Of a stretch of DNA of 64,000 bases, positions 42,421 to 53,830 are shown piece after piece. The stretch is from Durusdinium trenchii (lineage: Eukaryota > Sar > Dinophyceae > Suessiales > Symbiodiniaceae): assembly GCA_963970005.1 (NCBI GenBank), contig CAXAMN010022862.1, positions 729,544 to 793,543 of the forward strand, in the 5' to 3' direction. The notes under the pieces were generated by a model that saw nothing but the letters and a program-made list of their open reading frames with translations, searched no databases and was not told where the DNA came from. Each line of letters starts with the position of its first letter. Within the stretch, counting starts at the first letter, position 1. Position numbers and translations under genes: made by a program.

Positions 42421-44125
42421 TATGCGTCCGTGTGTGTGTGTGTGCCACACCCTGTATCTAAACGCTTTCGTTCCTTCTCCAATTGTTTACAGCATGTCCT
42501 TTAGAAGCAGCTGGGGGCAGCCCACGACTGACAGACACTACCCAACGAAGACACTGTCAGATCGTGGTGAAGCAATGTGGGACACCACATTGTGTACCTG
42601 CAGCTGCTCTAAACCTGCTCTGTTGATTTAAACCATATTGTTTGTGACTTCTCGCCATTCAGATGAGCACATCAGCTGAGGCCACTCTTGCAGTACAACT
42701 AGAATGTAAAGGGCTGATGCAGCGGTGAACACTCGACCCGTTTGAGCTTTATATCTAACTGTGTCCAGCGGCATCTTCCCACGGTGGTGTGCCGTGTGAT
42801 CCCTTCGCGGTGCGTGCTTTCAGTCCTTTTCGGAAAGGCGATTCTAACTGAATGAAACGTTTCTGCAACCGGATTTCAGCTTCTGATCAAGCGCTTTGCA
42901 CAAGAATGCTGAATGTACAACTGCCGGGTTTACGGACTACTTTCCCCAGAGTTGCATAGGAACAGTGGCACCTTTCATCCTATGATTTTCAAAGACCCCC
43001 GATCGTCATGTAGTTTTGTCCTGAAGGACTCATGTACGTTTCCCCGGAATTCATGCATAGGTTCCGATTTTTGGCAACTTTCTCTCCTTCTTGCGTCTTC
43101 TCTTTCTAGGTCTTTGTTCGTTGCTAGAGGCTTCTTAGGTTGTAACTGAGGCTCTTTTTTTGTCCAGCGCGCGCCGCATTCGGCTTCATGGCTCAGTGCC
43201 TTTCTACACACCCCACACCCCCACACCCCTCTCTCTCCTGGCTTTCTTTCGTTTGTTAGGTCTTCTCCTTGAGGCTTGTTAGGTTGCTTTTCAGGCTCGT
43301 TCAGTCGACCCACCCCCCCACACACAATCACCAACACCCCCCTCACCCTCCCCTCCGTTTTCGCTGTCTCTTTCTGGGCCTTTCTTTTTTCTAGAAGCTT
43401 TTTAGGCATGTAACCAGGCTCTTTAGCCAAGTGAGAGCTGCACGCGCTTGGAAAAGTGCTCCTTCCTTTCTCGTTTTTCTCTTTCTAGGTTTTCTGTTCT
43501 TTGCTAGAGGCTTGTTAGGTTGTAGACAGGCATTTTTCTTCAGAGGGCGCCCACTTACCAGCCTATTGTGTGCGTGTGTGTCACATCCTGTATCTAAGGG
43601 CTCCCGTTCCTTCTCCAATTGTTTACAACATGTCCTTTAGAAGCAGCAGGGAGGCAGCGCACGACTGACAGACACTACCCAACGAAGACACTGTCAGATC
43701 GTGGTGAAGCAATGTGGGACGCCACATTGTGTACCTGATAGCGACGGACATATACTTGGAACAAAAAACTTTCCAAAACGACACTCCCTCACTTGGAAAA
43801 TGCATGTTCTAAGAGTACACTTGGAACATCCGTCTGAGCAGAACTGAAGTGATGACATCTAAATATCTTTATAGATAAATATTTAGTATATAGTACTGCA
43901 GGTGGGGTAAAATGATGTTCCAATTGCTCCAAAACTTGTTCTAAGTGATTGTCCGAGACTATAAACCTGCTCTGTTGATTTAAACCATATTGTTTCCGAC
44001 TTCTCGCCATTCAGTTGAGCACAGAGCCATTGCCAGGTCAGTTGAGGTCGTTCTTGCAGTAACCAAAATGTAAAGGTATCTGAACGAATGCTCGACTCGA
44101 CCCGTCTATATCTAAGTGTGTGATT
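42420..44125. repeat. Direct repeat pair, second copy split by a 220-bp insertion
   Basis: Copy 1 (about 42434-42765) and copy 2 (about 43568-43738 and 43960-44125) share long near-identical stretches, for example ACACTGTCAGATCGTGGTGA and AACCTGCTCTGTTGATTTAA. Copy 2 is interrupted at about 43739-43958 by unrelated AT-rich sequence carrying CTTGGAACA words. The copies lie in the same orientation about 1.1-1.35 kb apart. No coding function is seen. Confidence 0.85.
43080..43545. repeat. Internal degenerate tandem repeat
   Basis: Units built on TTTCTCTTTCTAGGT, TTTGTTCGTTGCTAGAGGC and TTCTTAGGTTGTAACTGAG recur at about 43080-43170, 43240-43300, 43365-43430 and 43465-43540, spacing about 120 bp. 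The pyrimidine tracts plus CTAG resemble splice acceptors but sit in no supported gene. Confidence 0.65.
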
Positions 44126-44129
44126 GATT

Positions 44130-46900
44130 CTTGACAAGCTTCAACTTCACTTCGTGAAATCTCGGGGGTACTGTTGGATCTGTCCAACAGACGTCGGCCA
44201 TGCCGCATCATCCTCAAACGTTTCCATCGTAGAGCTCGCTCAAGAAGAAGAGCCCACCTTTGGTAAGCTCAAACAAAATGTTGAAGTGCAAAAGGGCCAA
44301 GCCTTGGGCTCAATCTGAAACAAGCAACTTGTGCAGGGAGTTTGCTAAACTATAGATTCCCCCCACTCCCCCGCACTCCTGTGAAGAAAAAAGAAAGAAA
44401 AAGAAACAACGACTTCTTACAAAAACGCCCACTTATCTTCCTAAAGAAAACTGCCCACTCAACTCCGACCGCGCGGAGCCCGCGCTCCACGGTTCAACGG
44501 CCTCGAGGCAGCCAGCGACACGTCTTCGGATTCCTCCGAGATGGAAGGCCTTCGACTGAGAGGTCGAACAGCCTCAGGTGCTGATGCGGTCGAACAGCCT
44601 GTGCACCGGACAGGTGTTTCACGGGGTGTCCGACACCCCGGGCGCGGTTTGATGTGACCCTTTGAGCGTACTGAACCCAAAAGGTGAGAACCGAAGTGGG
44701 CCGCACATCGGGAATGCGCACATGAATCCTGGCCCTCGAGACAACCAGGTGGTCTGGGGCCTGGAGCTAAGAACAAGCTAGGCGCAAGATGGCACAAGCA
44801 TGAAGCGAACAAACTATCAAAACCGCGGAAGGCAGCGATGCAAGCAATTTCGCTGGCAGCTGCCAAATGCACCTGGTTTTCAGGCCTCTTCGGGTCCCTG
44901 AAATGCCCTAACTGTCACAGCCACCTGTCCTTTGCACTGATTTATCTCCACGAACCGAACTGTGGAGATGCACGTGCTTGTCCACCAGTAAAGCACCGTC
45001 TGTTGTCAAACCTGATTCTGGTGTCTCTCTCTCTGACAATCAGTTGAGGATGCCGCAAGATCCTTCTGACGGGGCAGGTCCTCAAGTCGCAGGGTGAATC
45101 ATTGGCAAACCAATTGCAGTCTGAAAACAATGGAGAAAGAGCGTTAGCTGCCTACCTGCAACCCTTGTCAGCAAAATCCAGCATACCTGCCACCCTCATA
45201 AATCCTCATAATTCAGTGCATGATGTCACGCATCCGTCCAGGAGAACTTGTACATCCAAAAGCCCTTGAAGCATCCTACACATTACCCTCTTAGATGCTT
45301 CCTGTACTGTGGACACACTGTGTGTAGAAGGGTATCATCCAGGCACACTTGCAATCTTCTTTAGGGGGCTCGTCTCATATAAACGCAGACAGGTTTAGTG
45401 GCAAAATTATCTGCTGTCATTGTTGCATGACCTCGTTTGCTTTTGGACACCATCGAACCAAGGCAATGCAGCTCTCCTTTTGGCGGGGTTCTCTCTCACC
45501 ATGTCACTCCTACGGATAATCTTAATCTTAGACGACAATCAGGGTTTCTCTCATTCCACTTCAATAAGCCTTGCAATCAGCCTATGGGGTTGCTCCATTC
45601 AGTCGCTGCAGCAAAGACAATGCACATGACTAAGAAATTGTCAGCAACTGGCAATATAAGCATAATCTAGTCTGTTAAAACCATTGCAAAACGTGATCGA
45701 ATTGATTTCAGATTGATGATCAGTCTTGGCCTCCTGGAACATATACTGCAGTGCTATCTTACAAAATCACAGCCGTAAAACCGCTAACCTGCAAATATTG
45801 TATGAGACTTCAGGTATGAACCATGACAGCACGTAAAATGGCATTCAAGCTTTTCCAGGAAGGCCTAAACATTCTCCTGGATGAGTAGTGCTGCAAGAAT
45901 TGCTACGTGTGTTCCGTGGCACTTCATTCTCTTCTTCTCTTCTCTCCTCATCTTCATGTCTTCTCTTCAATTCCTCTTTGTTGCCTTTTTTGTTCGAGCC
46001 ATGCAAATTCGAGCCATGCCGTTGCTAGGCAGGGAACAGGGGCTAACATCGAGGGAGGAAGCCTGTACGATCATATGCGCATCTTTTTAATGCATACGCC
46101 ACCCCCATGGACCTATGCTTTGGCGATCACCGTCACTTTAGAAAGGGAAACGCGAAAGGTAGAGATTACCAGGCGATCGGCGAGAAAACTAGAAAGAGGA
46201 GAGGTTGGAAGGGCATGTGGTGTGGTCTGGTGTGATGGTGTGATATACCTCCATAGTGGTTATCGTCGAGGAGGCTTCGTGCAAATGTTGCGGTGATCAA
46301 CTGGTCCTCTATATCTGCTGAACACCACTATTGATTCCTTGCTGTTCCGGTGTAATCGCTGCTTTGTATAGAAGCTCAGGTGTAAACGGCGGCATGTGCA
46401 AGAAGGGGCTTACAAACATCAGAATGCATACAGTACCAAGTTGTTGATTCACTTCTACATGAGAGGTCTTATATATTTACCTGCCTATTCTTTGGCTGCT
46501 CTCGCACCCCACAAAGACAAACAGGGTATGATAAAACTCGTATATATAATATATATATATGTATCTTGTGTCCAAGCAAGGGGCAAGCTCAATACGATCA
46601 CAAGGTTGAGCAAGAAGTAGCAAATTTAACTACTTGAGCATGAGGCGAGCCTGGTGAGACTAGGACAAGCTTGTTGAGATAAGACGAAGAGTACATCCAG
46701 TGCATCGGCAAGAAAAAAACTGAATAAGAGATGACTAATATAGTACAAACTGAGTACAAACTAGCAGCACATAGGAATTCATTGTCGGATAGGCAATGTT
46801 GTTGCTACCGGAACAGCACCAATACACCAATACAAAAACTTCATGCACGTGAAAGAATAGTTGTTGGTTGTTCAAAGACTTCTTACTCTATACTTGGACC
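44130..46900. other. No confidently supported gene
   Basis: One minus-strand frame at 44942-45130 (DCNWFANDSPCDLRTCPVRR) is mildly protein-like and could be an exon continuing the gene at 46.96 kb. The alanine/arginine-rich 137-codon frame at 44459-44872 lies in GC-rich sequence and has no support. The rest is non-coding with a TA tract at about 46541-46562. Confidence 0.4.
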
Positions 46901-46958
46901 CCGGAATTGTCGTGAAAATGTTCTCTGCTAGAAGGGCCCAATCTTCTATCCCTCTTAC

Positions 46959-47150
46959 CTTCATGGAAGACGCCTCACTAATACTGATTGCCAGAAACCT
47001 CTGTGGAAGGATGTTCTTATTTTCAGTGGGTCCCCCAAAGGAGGAAAAAGAACAACACATTGAATCATATTCATGTATGGCGGCAAGAACTGCTAAGGGG
47101 GTACACTTCTCACAGCTGCCTGCCTCAAGCTGCACTCTGCGATCATAAGC
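46959..47150 (-). CDS. Exon of an unrecognised minus-strand gene
   Basis: A minus-strand exon reads AYDRRVQLEAGSCEKCTPLA, CSFSSFGGPTENKNILPQRF and AISISEASSMK, ending at 46959 in AAG|GTAAGAGG, a near-perfect donor. The acceptor is probably AACCAACAG at 47150. Composition is protein-like with a CxxC. No family is recognised. The exon at 47.7-47.9 kb on the same strand is the likely preceding one. Confidence 0.5.
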
Positions 47151-47699
47151 TGTTGGTTTGCGGCCAGGCTCGAAAAAAGTCCTGGTGGCCAGGCTCAACA
47201 GCACTCATCCAGAAAATAAGCTCTCAAAAGCCACCTTTCCCCGCACAACTGACCCCAGTGTAGGCTGGAGAGATACGTGCCAAGTGTAAGACCGCCAGCC
47301 ACGGGATTTGAAAGCCACATCCAACAAGAGTCAAATTATGCAAAGTGTTTCCAGCGCTAGGGTGCTCAATCCTCGTTCTGAGATGCATGCAAACTGGGGC
47401 GCACTAGCAACGAGGGGCAGCCATTTGCAGATACGAGGGGCACCCACTTGCAAATGCAGCTACGAAAGGGCCGTAAACGAATACAGTCACAAACACTTGG
47501 CATCGTGCTAGGAAGCACCAGCAACCAACACTAGGCTGTAGTTGTTGCAAAGCGAGAGCTGGGTTGGGTGTGTATTTCCTGGCACTGTCCGCGCCCAGTC
47601 TTGCGTTTTGCCAATCAAGAAAATGAACAGGCCCATCACATAACCAGGCCTTGGCAGAGCTTTTGTGCGCACGAACTGCTGGCTGAGAGCCAGGTTCCT

Positions 47700-47926
47700 C
47701 AAAATCCTCCACAAGCAAAAGTGCAAGCTTCAAAACACCAACCATATTTTGCACTGCTGCTGACGGCGAAATCCACCGCTACGGTTTCAAATCCCCAAAT
47801 CCACAAGTCTGTGGGGTGAAACTTCACGCATTTGCCGTTCAAGGCGACCCGTAAGGATGCCGCCGGGTCATCGACGAAGGCCTGCGGAGACACAATGCAC
47901 ATCCCGGTCACATCCCCACCTTCCAT
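47700..47926 (-). CDS. Exon of an unrecognised minus-strand gene (5' part)
   Basis: A minus-strand frame of 75 codons starts MEGGDVTGMCIVSPQAFVDD and contains NGKCVKFHPTDLWIWGFET and VSSSAKYGWCFEAC. The amino-acid mix is that of a folded protein. It is the most upstream minus-strand exon candidate before the strand switch near 48 kb, so it may contain the start codon. A second frame at 47404-47754 overlaps and is less convincing. Confidence 0.42.
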
Positions 47927-48204
47927 TCAAAAAAGAAGTGCCTGGGCCTCCACATCTATGTCCAGCTAAACCGAACACCGGCTTTGTCCTCTCCTCCGCT
48001 ACTGATTCCGCTGAGGATCTAAAAAATAAGATAAGTCTGTTGGGAAGGTGGTTTTAAAAAATGAGATTTGGGAGGCACTTTTTAGAGTACGTGTTGTGCA
48101 TAAACAACACACGTGGTGTCGAGCAGCCCGGCCAGCGAGTAGCCATGCAGGCTACTGGGAGGTCCAGTGCAGGAATACTTGAAATTGGCAGAATCCAGGG
48201 ATCT

Positions 48205-48290
48205 ATCTGGAAAATACATAAACACACATACATAAATACATACATACATACATACATACATAATTATGTTATATATATATACACATCATG
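48205..48290. repeat. (TACA)n microsatellite at the strand switch
   Basis: A run of ACATACATACATACATACAT with flanking TA-rich sequence lies between the last minus-strand exon (ending 47926) and the first plus-strand coding block (48342). It sits in the only divergent intergenic space of the window. Confidence 0.85.
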
Positions 48291-48341
48291 CAGGATCCGC
48301 ATCTTATTACATGCTCGCCTTTGGGGAAAGCCCCACATGCC

Positions 48342-48641
48342 ATGGATGACGATGCGCCAGTTAGCACTCAATCTTACCAAAGGCGTAAGCCACATGCAGA
48401 ACCTCCTCAGAAAAAAAGAACTGGAACTCAGGGAAAGTACTTGTTGCCGAAGGAAGGGGTCATTTGGATCTGGAAACGGAATGGAGACTTCTTTGTCGGA
48501 TTAGATGTGCGTGATACAGCTGCTACGCAGAGCATTGTCAACTCACAGTTCGAGGGGCATGTCAAAGCAGCATCCAAATCCAAAGGACGTCGCTCCAATA
48601 CGCGGATTCCGCAAGAAGACCTACAGCTATTGAAAACTTGA
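48342..48641 (+). CDS. First coding block of the plus-strand array
   Basis: An ATG at 48342 opens a frame starting MDDDAPVSTQSYQRRKPHAE, with a basic PPQKKRTG stretch, then VIWIWKRNGDFFVGLDVRD and a serine/lysine/arginine-rich KSKGRRSNTR end. It stops at 48641, but the next block in another frame begins at once, so the joint is either a short intron or a frameshift. It looks like the N-terminus of the large protein at 48.3-52.1 kb, with a possible basic DNA-binding region. Confidence 0.5.
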   Translation: MDDDAPVSTQSYQRRKPHAEPPQKKRTGTQGKYLLPKEGVIWIWKRNGDFFVGLDVRDTAATQSIVNSQFEGHVKAASKSKGRRSNTRIPQEDLQLLKT

Positions 48642-49023
48642 TGGCACTATTCAGATTCAAGTGATGGGTGGAAGCATTTTGGAGCAATCGTGCATCGAAA
48701 CACATTGCAGTCTTGAGCAGTTGGAAGCTGTGTTGGGGGTTGCATGCCCATGGAGCAACTCGGATCTGCATAGGGTTGAGATTTGTAAATCCAAAACACT
48801 CAAAGTTGGCACTGGCCCAGACTCAGATGTGGTGTTGGAGAACCATTCCGAATTGTCAACACAAGTGGCGGTGGCATCCAAAGCGCAGGATTCGGCCATT
48901 ATGGTTTTGATCAGTTTCATAAGAGACTCACTTGCTAAATGGGGAGAACACACTGCACTGGCCCACCTTGACGACATCGTCACGGCATTGAAAGTTTCTC
49001 GCCTTAAGACTTACACTTTTCAG
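48634..49023 (+). CDS. Second coding block, unrecognised
   Basis: The frame reads MGGSILEQSCIETHCSLEQL, then KTLKVGTGPDSDVVLENHSE and LAKWGEHTALAHLDDIVTAL, ending near TYTFQ before a change of character. Protein-like throughout. It probably continues the block ending at 48641 and precedes the KSFEVVKGTTSRERGGSAYF block at about 49160-49310. Confidence 0.5.
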
Positions 49024-49149
49024 GGAATGTTTTTTGCTGTTGACACTGTTGACCGCTGTGATTTTAATCAAGGCTGGTGAACAAGTGTTTGTCTATACCA
49101 CGACACCAGTATCGCCCAGAGTGAAATGATGAAACTTGACACTGAAGAA

Positions 49150-50600
49150 TCATTCTGACAAGTTTCAACTCAAATCATTTGAGGTTGTTAAGGGCACAAC
49201 ATCCAGAGAGCGTGGAGGGAGTGCGTATTTTCCAACTTACATCTTGGATGCGGTTTTGTTGGCAGACCATATAAAAGAACTTTCCTCGATGGAGTCGGCA
49301 ATTAAAGAGAGCCTCTGCTGTCATTTGAGCTATCTGATTTGCTTTGTTGAACCTTTGTTGTTAGGCTGTTTTGCGCAACCCCAAGCAAATTGTGTTGTTC
49401 TTGTTGAGGTGCCATCATCAGAAACAAAAATACAACTTTAAGTTTAAGGTCTCTATCTATGACGCTGCAGCCAGAACTTTGCCAACACATTATTTCTCAG
49501 GTGGCCAGCATTCAATTCAACATCAAGCTTTTAACTTTTAGCTCCAAGCCGTTGGTTGGTTCAGAGTCTAGACCAACCACCACTTCAAGTTGAAGTCAAC
49601 TCGAATGGAATGACCTGACATGATAGATTGTTTAAAGTTTTAAGTGTTGTGTTAAGTTCTTGGGTGGCCTTGGCCTAAGTCCTGCGTAAGTAAGGGCATC
49701 TCAATTCCGCGAAAGAGCACACTATACAAATACCGTATAGACTTGGACCTAGCATCCATGATGTGGGCTCGCAAACACAGATTTGGTTTGTCGACACCTT
49801 GGTTCCTCCATTGCCGCTTGGATGCGAGCCTACAGTTTGGCCGCGATTACATGATGAGTGAAGTGGATATTGTCAGCCCCGCCAATGTCTCATCTTGGCA
49901 AGGTGTTGGCGGAGATGGAGTGTTGTACACACGGCTACTTGTTGGACAAACCCTGGGTGCTAGAGCAAGTGGGGTGGTTGTGAAGACAAAAAAACTTCTC
50001 CATCAACTGTCTTTGGCTTCTTGGATTCTGTTTCAGTTTCAGCGTCTTTCGCACAAAAGCATTCTAGTTCTAGCTGTAGGTAGTTGTGGCCCCCCGGCTT
50101 CGGCTTCAGCATGCACAAACGAACAACAAACAGCATGTCTCTGTCTCTGTCTCCTTAAGCTCAATCAAGGAAAGTGAGACCCTCAGTGGTACTTTGTGCA
50201 GATGTTTGAGTTTGCTATTTGATTGGGGCGCTGAATCTCATGTCTGGAAGTCACCAGCGTCGTTCATTCGGGAATCATTGCCTTTTGACACACTCTTCGG
50301 AATGGCTTTGCCTTTGCCTGACGGGGACCATGCGCTGCATCACGTGACTTTCCTGAACTTGTTTGCCTATTTTTTTTCCCTTAAGACCCCCAACAAAAAC
50401 AGGCAGCGGCAGCTGCAGGATGAACTTGTTGAGCTAGGTGCTCCCAACCAACACACAGAGGTCATGGAATGCCTGGAAGATTTTTTTCAGTGGGACAGCT
50501 ATTTTCAGCCTCGCTTGCATTCCCTCTCACTATTCTTCAGCAACATTTCAAGATGCAATCGATTCAACAAAGTTTGCATTTCTCAAAACAACAGTCTATC
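49150..50600 (+). CDS. Transposase-like coding blocks (RNase H-fold candidate)
   Basis: Three exon-like segments: FEVVKGTTSRERGGSAYFPT (about 49170-49310); RFGLSTPWFLHCRLDASLQF, continued by GRDYMMSEVDIVS (about 49765-49880), then GVGGDGVLYTRLLVGQTLGA; and LPFDTLFGMALPLPDGDHAL, continued by HHVTFLNLFAYFFS, with DFFQWDSYFQPRLHSL (about 50280-50560). The R-x-D-x-S-x2-x-G-R-D and D-x-A-L-H elements look like the first and second catalytic-Asp regions of an RNase H-fold transposase/integrase. I base this on resemblance to repeated gene families I recall from dinoflagellate genomes, so it is tentative. The third acidic residue would fall in or after the next exon. Confidence 0.42.
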
Positions 50601-50982
50601 AGACTCTCAGATGAATGATTTGGATTGTCCGCTTTATTTATTTTGCTGCTGGTGCAATCAAAGTTAAGATACGCAACTATCCATGGTAAGTATAGTCTTG
50701 ACTAACGTCAGTTGAACCGAATCTGCAGACTCTGCAGTCTGCAAACACCAACAAATGCAATGTTGTTGTATCAGTCTCAGTTGGATCCAAATGACATTTG
50801 ACATCAGGAAGAATTGAAGAGCAGCTTCATCAGCATGTTTCAACAAACATGCCCACTCCTGTACAGCCAACGTTGGCAGTATGTGCACTTTGATTGCACT
50901 CAGACTCAGAGTTTTCATGTCCAACCACGGGTTTGCTTTCGCTACTGAGTCTAGCTGATTCTTTTCGTATATTGTCAACAAC

Positions 50983-52095
50983 GTGCAGTGCAGTTGCTCA
51001 GCTTGGCTTAGGTTTGAGACATTGCAATGGGTAATGAGACGAAAACAAGCGTTCTGCCACTTGCTCAACGACATCAAGATCGACTCTGGTATGAAGGAAA
51101 TGTCTGATCACGAACTCCAGCTGCTGTTGTCCGTAGCAAAGGCTGATTCACCAGATGGGTTGCGTTTCTGGGCAACATGCCATGTGGTGCAAGATCTTTC
51201 AGAGTGGGGAGCCAGGACAAGCATCTGGCTACACGGCTGCCAATGCTTTCATCATCAAACCAAAAAGGAACAAGAGGCTTGCAGATTGAAGGGTCGCAGA
51301 GCAGTGGAACTTGCCCTGGGCGCGTGGCGTACGTTTATACAAGACCTGAAGGATTTGGGATTGAGTCAGGATTCACTTTTTGCTCTCAACAGGCTAGAGG
51401 AATATGGTGATCGACAATATGCATCACTGCTGTTGGAAGGGTTTCAGGACTGCCGGACTAAGATGGAGCTCAGGTGTGTTCAAGCCTGGTCATTTTGGGA
51501 CTTGTTTCCTTTCAGCATCCTTCGAATGTGCAGTCATTTCATCAGCCCAGCCAATGACCAGTCAGAGTCAAGAGAACACTGTTTGGACTTGATGAAGCAG
51601 TATGACAAAGCTGAGTCTAAAGTATCACTGGGCCCACTTGCATACTATTTCTTTGGTGAAGAACGGAATCGCAAGAGTTTACACAAGTGGGCAGTGCGTG
51701 GCCATCACCTTCGAAAAGAGTTGGAGATGTTGCTTTTGGGATACAGCACATGTCTAACAGTCATGCAACGGTTGGAAGCAAGGCATCATCTTGCAAACTT
51801 AGCTCTGTCTGCTGGCCGCGCTTTGAGTCCAGCTGGACTCATGGCTGGATTGAGGAGGAAGTTCAATGGTGACCTCACACACCCGACGTTTCGACCTGCC
51901 CTAGCTGAACTGCTGAATCAGTTTGATGGTCTTGTGCTCCAACCGTGGAATTCTCGCAAGGAATTGTTGCAGATAGTTTACGGCTATGGCCTCAATGATC
52001 TTCATCCAGATACCACTTGGGAAGAACAACAAATGCTCCGCCATGCTACTCTCGCAGAAGGACTTCAATCCGGGAAAATTCCTGACATTTGTTGA
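50983..52095 (+). CDS. Large terminal coding block of the transposase-like gene
   Basis: A single frame of about 360 codons ends at 52095 with a stop. Visible features: HELQLLLSVAKADSPDGLRF, WGARTSIWLHGCQCFHH with a nearby second Cys (EQEACRLKGRRAVELALG), a helical middle (CLDLMKQYDKAESKVS), RHHLANLALSAGRALSPAGL and a C-terminal HPTFRPALAELLNQFDGLVL. The W-x-H-G-C-x-C...C-x-L-K-G-R-R-A-x-E-L stretch resembles a cysteine-containing insertion near the end of a transposase core. The preceding acceptor may be CTTGGCTTAG at about 51010. It is the best-supported exon of the plus-strand array outside the methyltransferase. Function is inferred, not shown. Confidence 0.6.
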   Translation: MQCSCSAWLRFETLQWVMRRKQAFCHLLNDIKIDSGMKEMSDHELQLLLSVAKADSPDGLRFWATCHVVQDLSEWGARTSIWLHGCQCFHHQTKKEQEACRLKGRRAVELALGAWRTFIQDLKDLGLSQDSLFALNRLEEYGDRQYASLLLEGFQDCRTKMELRCVQAWSFWDLFPFSILRMCSHFISPANDQSESREHCLDLMKQYDKAESKVSLGPLAYYFFGEERNRKSLHKWAVRGHHLRKELEMLLLGYSTCLTVMQRLEARHHLANLALSAGRALSPAGLMAGLRRKFNGDLTHPTFRPALAELLNQFDGLVLQPWNSRKELLQIVYGYGLNDLHPDTTWEEQQMLRHATLAEGLQSGKIPDIC

Positions 52096-52579
52096 GGCAA
52101 TACTGTAAATTTTAACAATGTATATACCTATTTGTACTGCATGTCCTTTTTTTGAGGGGCCAGTGTTTACTTTTTTTGTTACAAGCGTGTGTTTGCTCAT
52201 CATTCATGACTGAGGATCGCCAAACAACACTTCACAATGAACACTTGGAATGCGTTTTTGCCAACCAGAATGGTGTTGGCGTCTACGCGCTGCCAACCAC
52301 AATTCCTACTACACAGGGCTGTGCTGATGAACGAGAGTTCATTGTGTTCAAGATCATTTCCTTGCACCCAGATCGGCGATCTTACTTGCAAAGAGCATTT
52401 GCTTTAGCATCAGACGACGCTTTGTCCGCAGTTTAAGGGAACGGGTGGAACGGGTTGGGAGTGGAGTCGAGTTTAGAGTTTACACAATCACATGGGTGTC
52501 GTAGTTTCGGCTTGGGCGCAGTCTTCATTGATACTAGTCAATCAGAATTTCAGAATCGAGTTGTCTTGCGCAGCGCTAC

Positions 52580-53219
52580 CATGGCTGATTTCTCTGACGA
52601 AGACCATCATCAGTTCGCCTTCGAGTCCTCGCCAGAGAGTGAATCAGATGGTGACTCTGACGTGACCCTTCCCATGCCTGCGCCGGCAGAGGCAGCAGCA
52701 GCAGTGGCGGCAGGTGCAGGAGATTCAGCACATGCGGGTGCAGAGCAATCGCCTCAGCCATCAGCAGCAACACCTGTGCCTGCGCCTGTGCCTGTCCAAC
52801 GGCACCCTGCGCAGCCTGCGCCTGCTCGCGCAAAGGCAAAAGCTCGTCCAAAGCCAAGGCCAAGGCCACGACGGCCTCATCGTCCATGGGCAGGGCCTCT
52901 TTCTGTGAACCCCGGGGTTGATGTGGGCTTGCCAGATTTGCTCATTGAAGAACCGTTTTTCTGCCCGACGGAGTGGAAGAAGCTCATGCGACAGGCAAAG
53001 GAAGACTTCGTGAATCTCCGTCACATGAACAAGTACCAAGACCAAGACGCCTTCTTTCGCCAAGGATACTTTCGCTGGATCAAGTCAAGAATGCGAGAGC
53101 ATGACTGGGTGATTAGGCCTCTGCGACGACCTGATCAACGCATTCTTCGTTGGGAAAAGCTGAAGCCAAAGATCGCCAAGACCCCTACCCGCAGAGGGGC
53201 CTGCACATTTGAAGTGTGA
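52580..53219 (+). CDS. Acidic/Ala-Pro-rich then basic protein, unrecognised
   Basis: ATG at 52580 (GCTACCATGG context). The protein of 212 residues has an acidic N-terminus (MADFSDEDHHQFAFESSPES), an Ala/Pro spacer, a Lys/Arg/Pro-rich stretch (ARAKAKARPKPRPRPRRPHR) and a structured C-terminal third (LLIEEPFFCPTEWKKLMRQA and HDWVIRPLRRPDQRILRWEK), ending at the stop at 53219. The basic stretch suggests nucleic-acid binding or nuclear targeting. It may be a complete single-exon gene. Same orientation as the flanking blocks. Confidence 0.55.
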
Positions 53220-53830
53220 GCCAACGGTGCTTGCAGTCTTTAGTCTTTGCCGTGTTTCTCTTCTCTTTGTAGTTTGTAGTTTGAATTATATGTAGTGAGT
53301 CTCCTTCTCCTTGCTTGTGGCCATTCGTAGGGCTGGAGCTTTAGTTTGCTCACCAGCCGCGTCAGCCCCCAAGTGTTCAGAAACTGGGGATGGTCTGAGC
53401 AGCCTGCCATTAGGCAGCCTCGCTTGAGGTCTGACGCTGGTCAAACGGTCAGCTGCTCCAAATGTCAAAAGTGAGGCCTATGTTGGCTGTTTGCTGTTTT
53501 CAAAAGCTGAGAGTCAGGAATTGTCGCTGCCACAATGTGGCAGCATAGCCTATCTTCAAGGTTTGAGGCTTGAGAGAGAGCGCCGCGTCCTTTTGCCATG
53601 TACTCACTCAAAGACTCCAAGAAGACCCTCAACACTAAAGCCTGAGCCCCCCCTGCAAGAACTTGTGGCTACAGAAACTTCAGGGTCAAACATGTTCTAT
53701 CTTTTTAGTTTTGCATGTTAGCATGTGTGTTTCCCAATCGGAAAAACACTCCTCAGGACTGGAAGAACACCTTGGCAGTGAATATTCTTGGGACTGTCAC
53801 CGTGCAGTGTCAAAATGAAGCTGCAATTGA

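Noticed and set aside
44459-44872. 137-codon minus-strand Ala/Arg/Pro-rich frame
   Set aside because: The frame is explained by local GC-richness. No homologous features, splice sites or partner exons were found.
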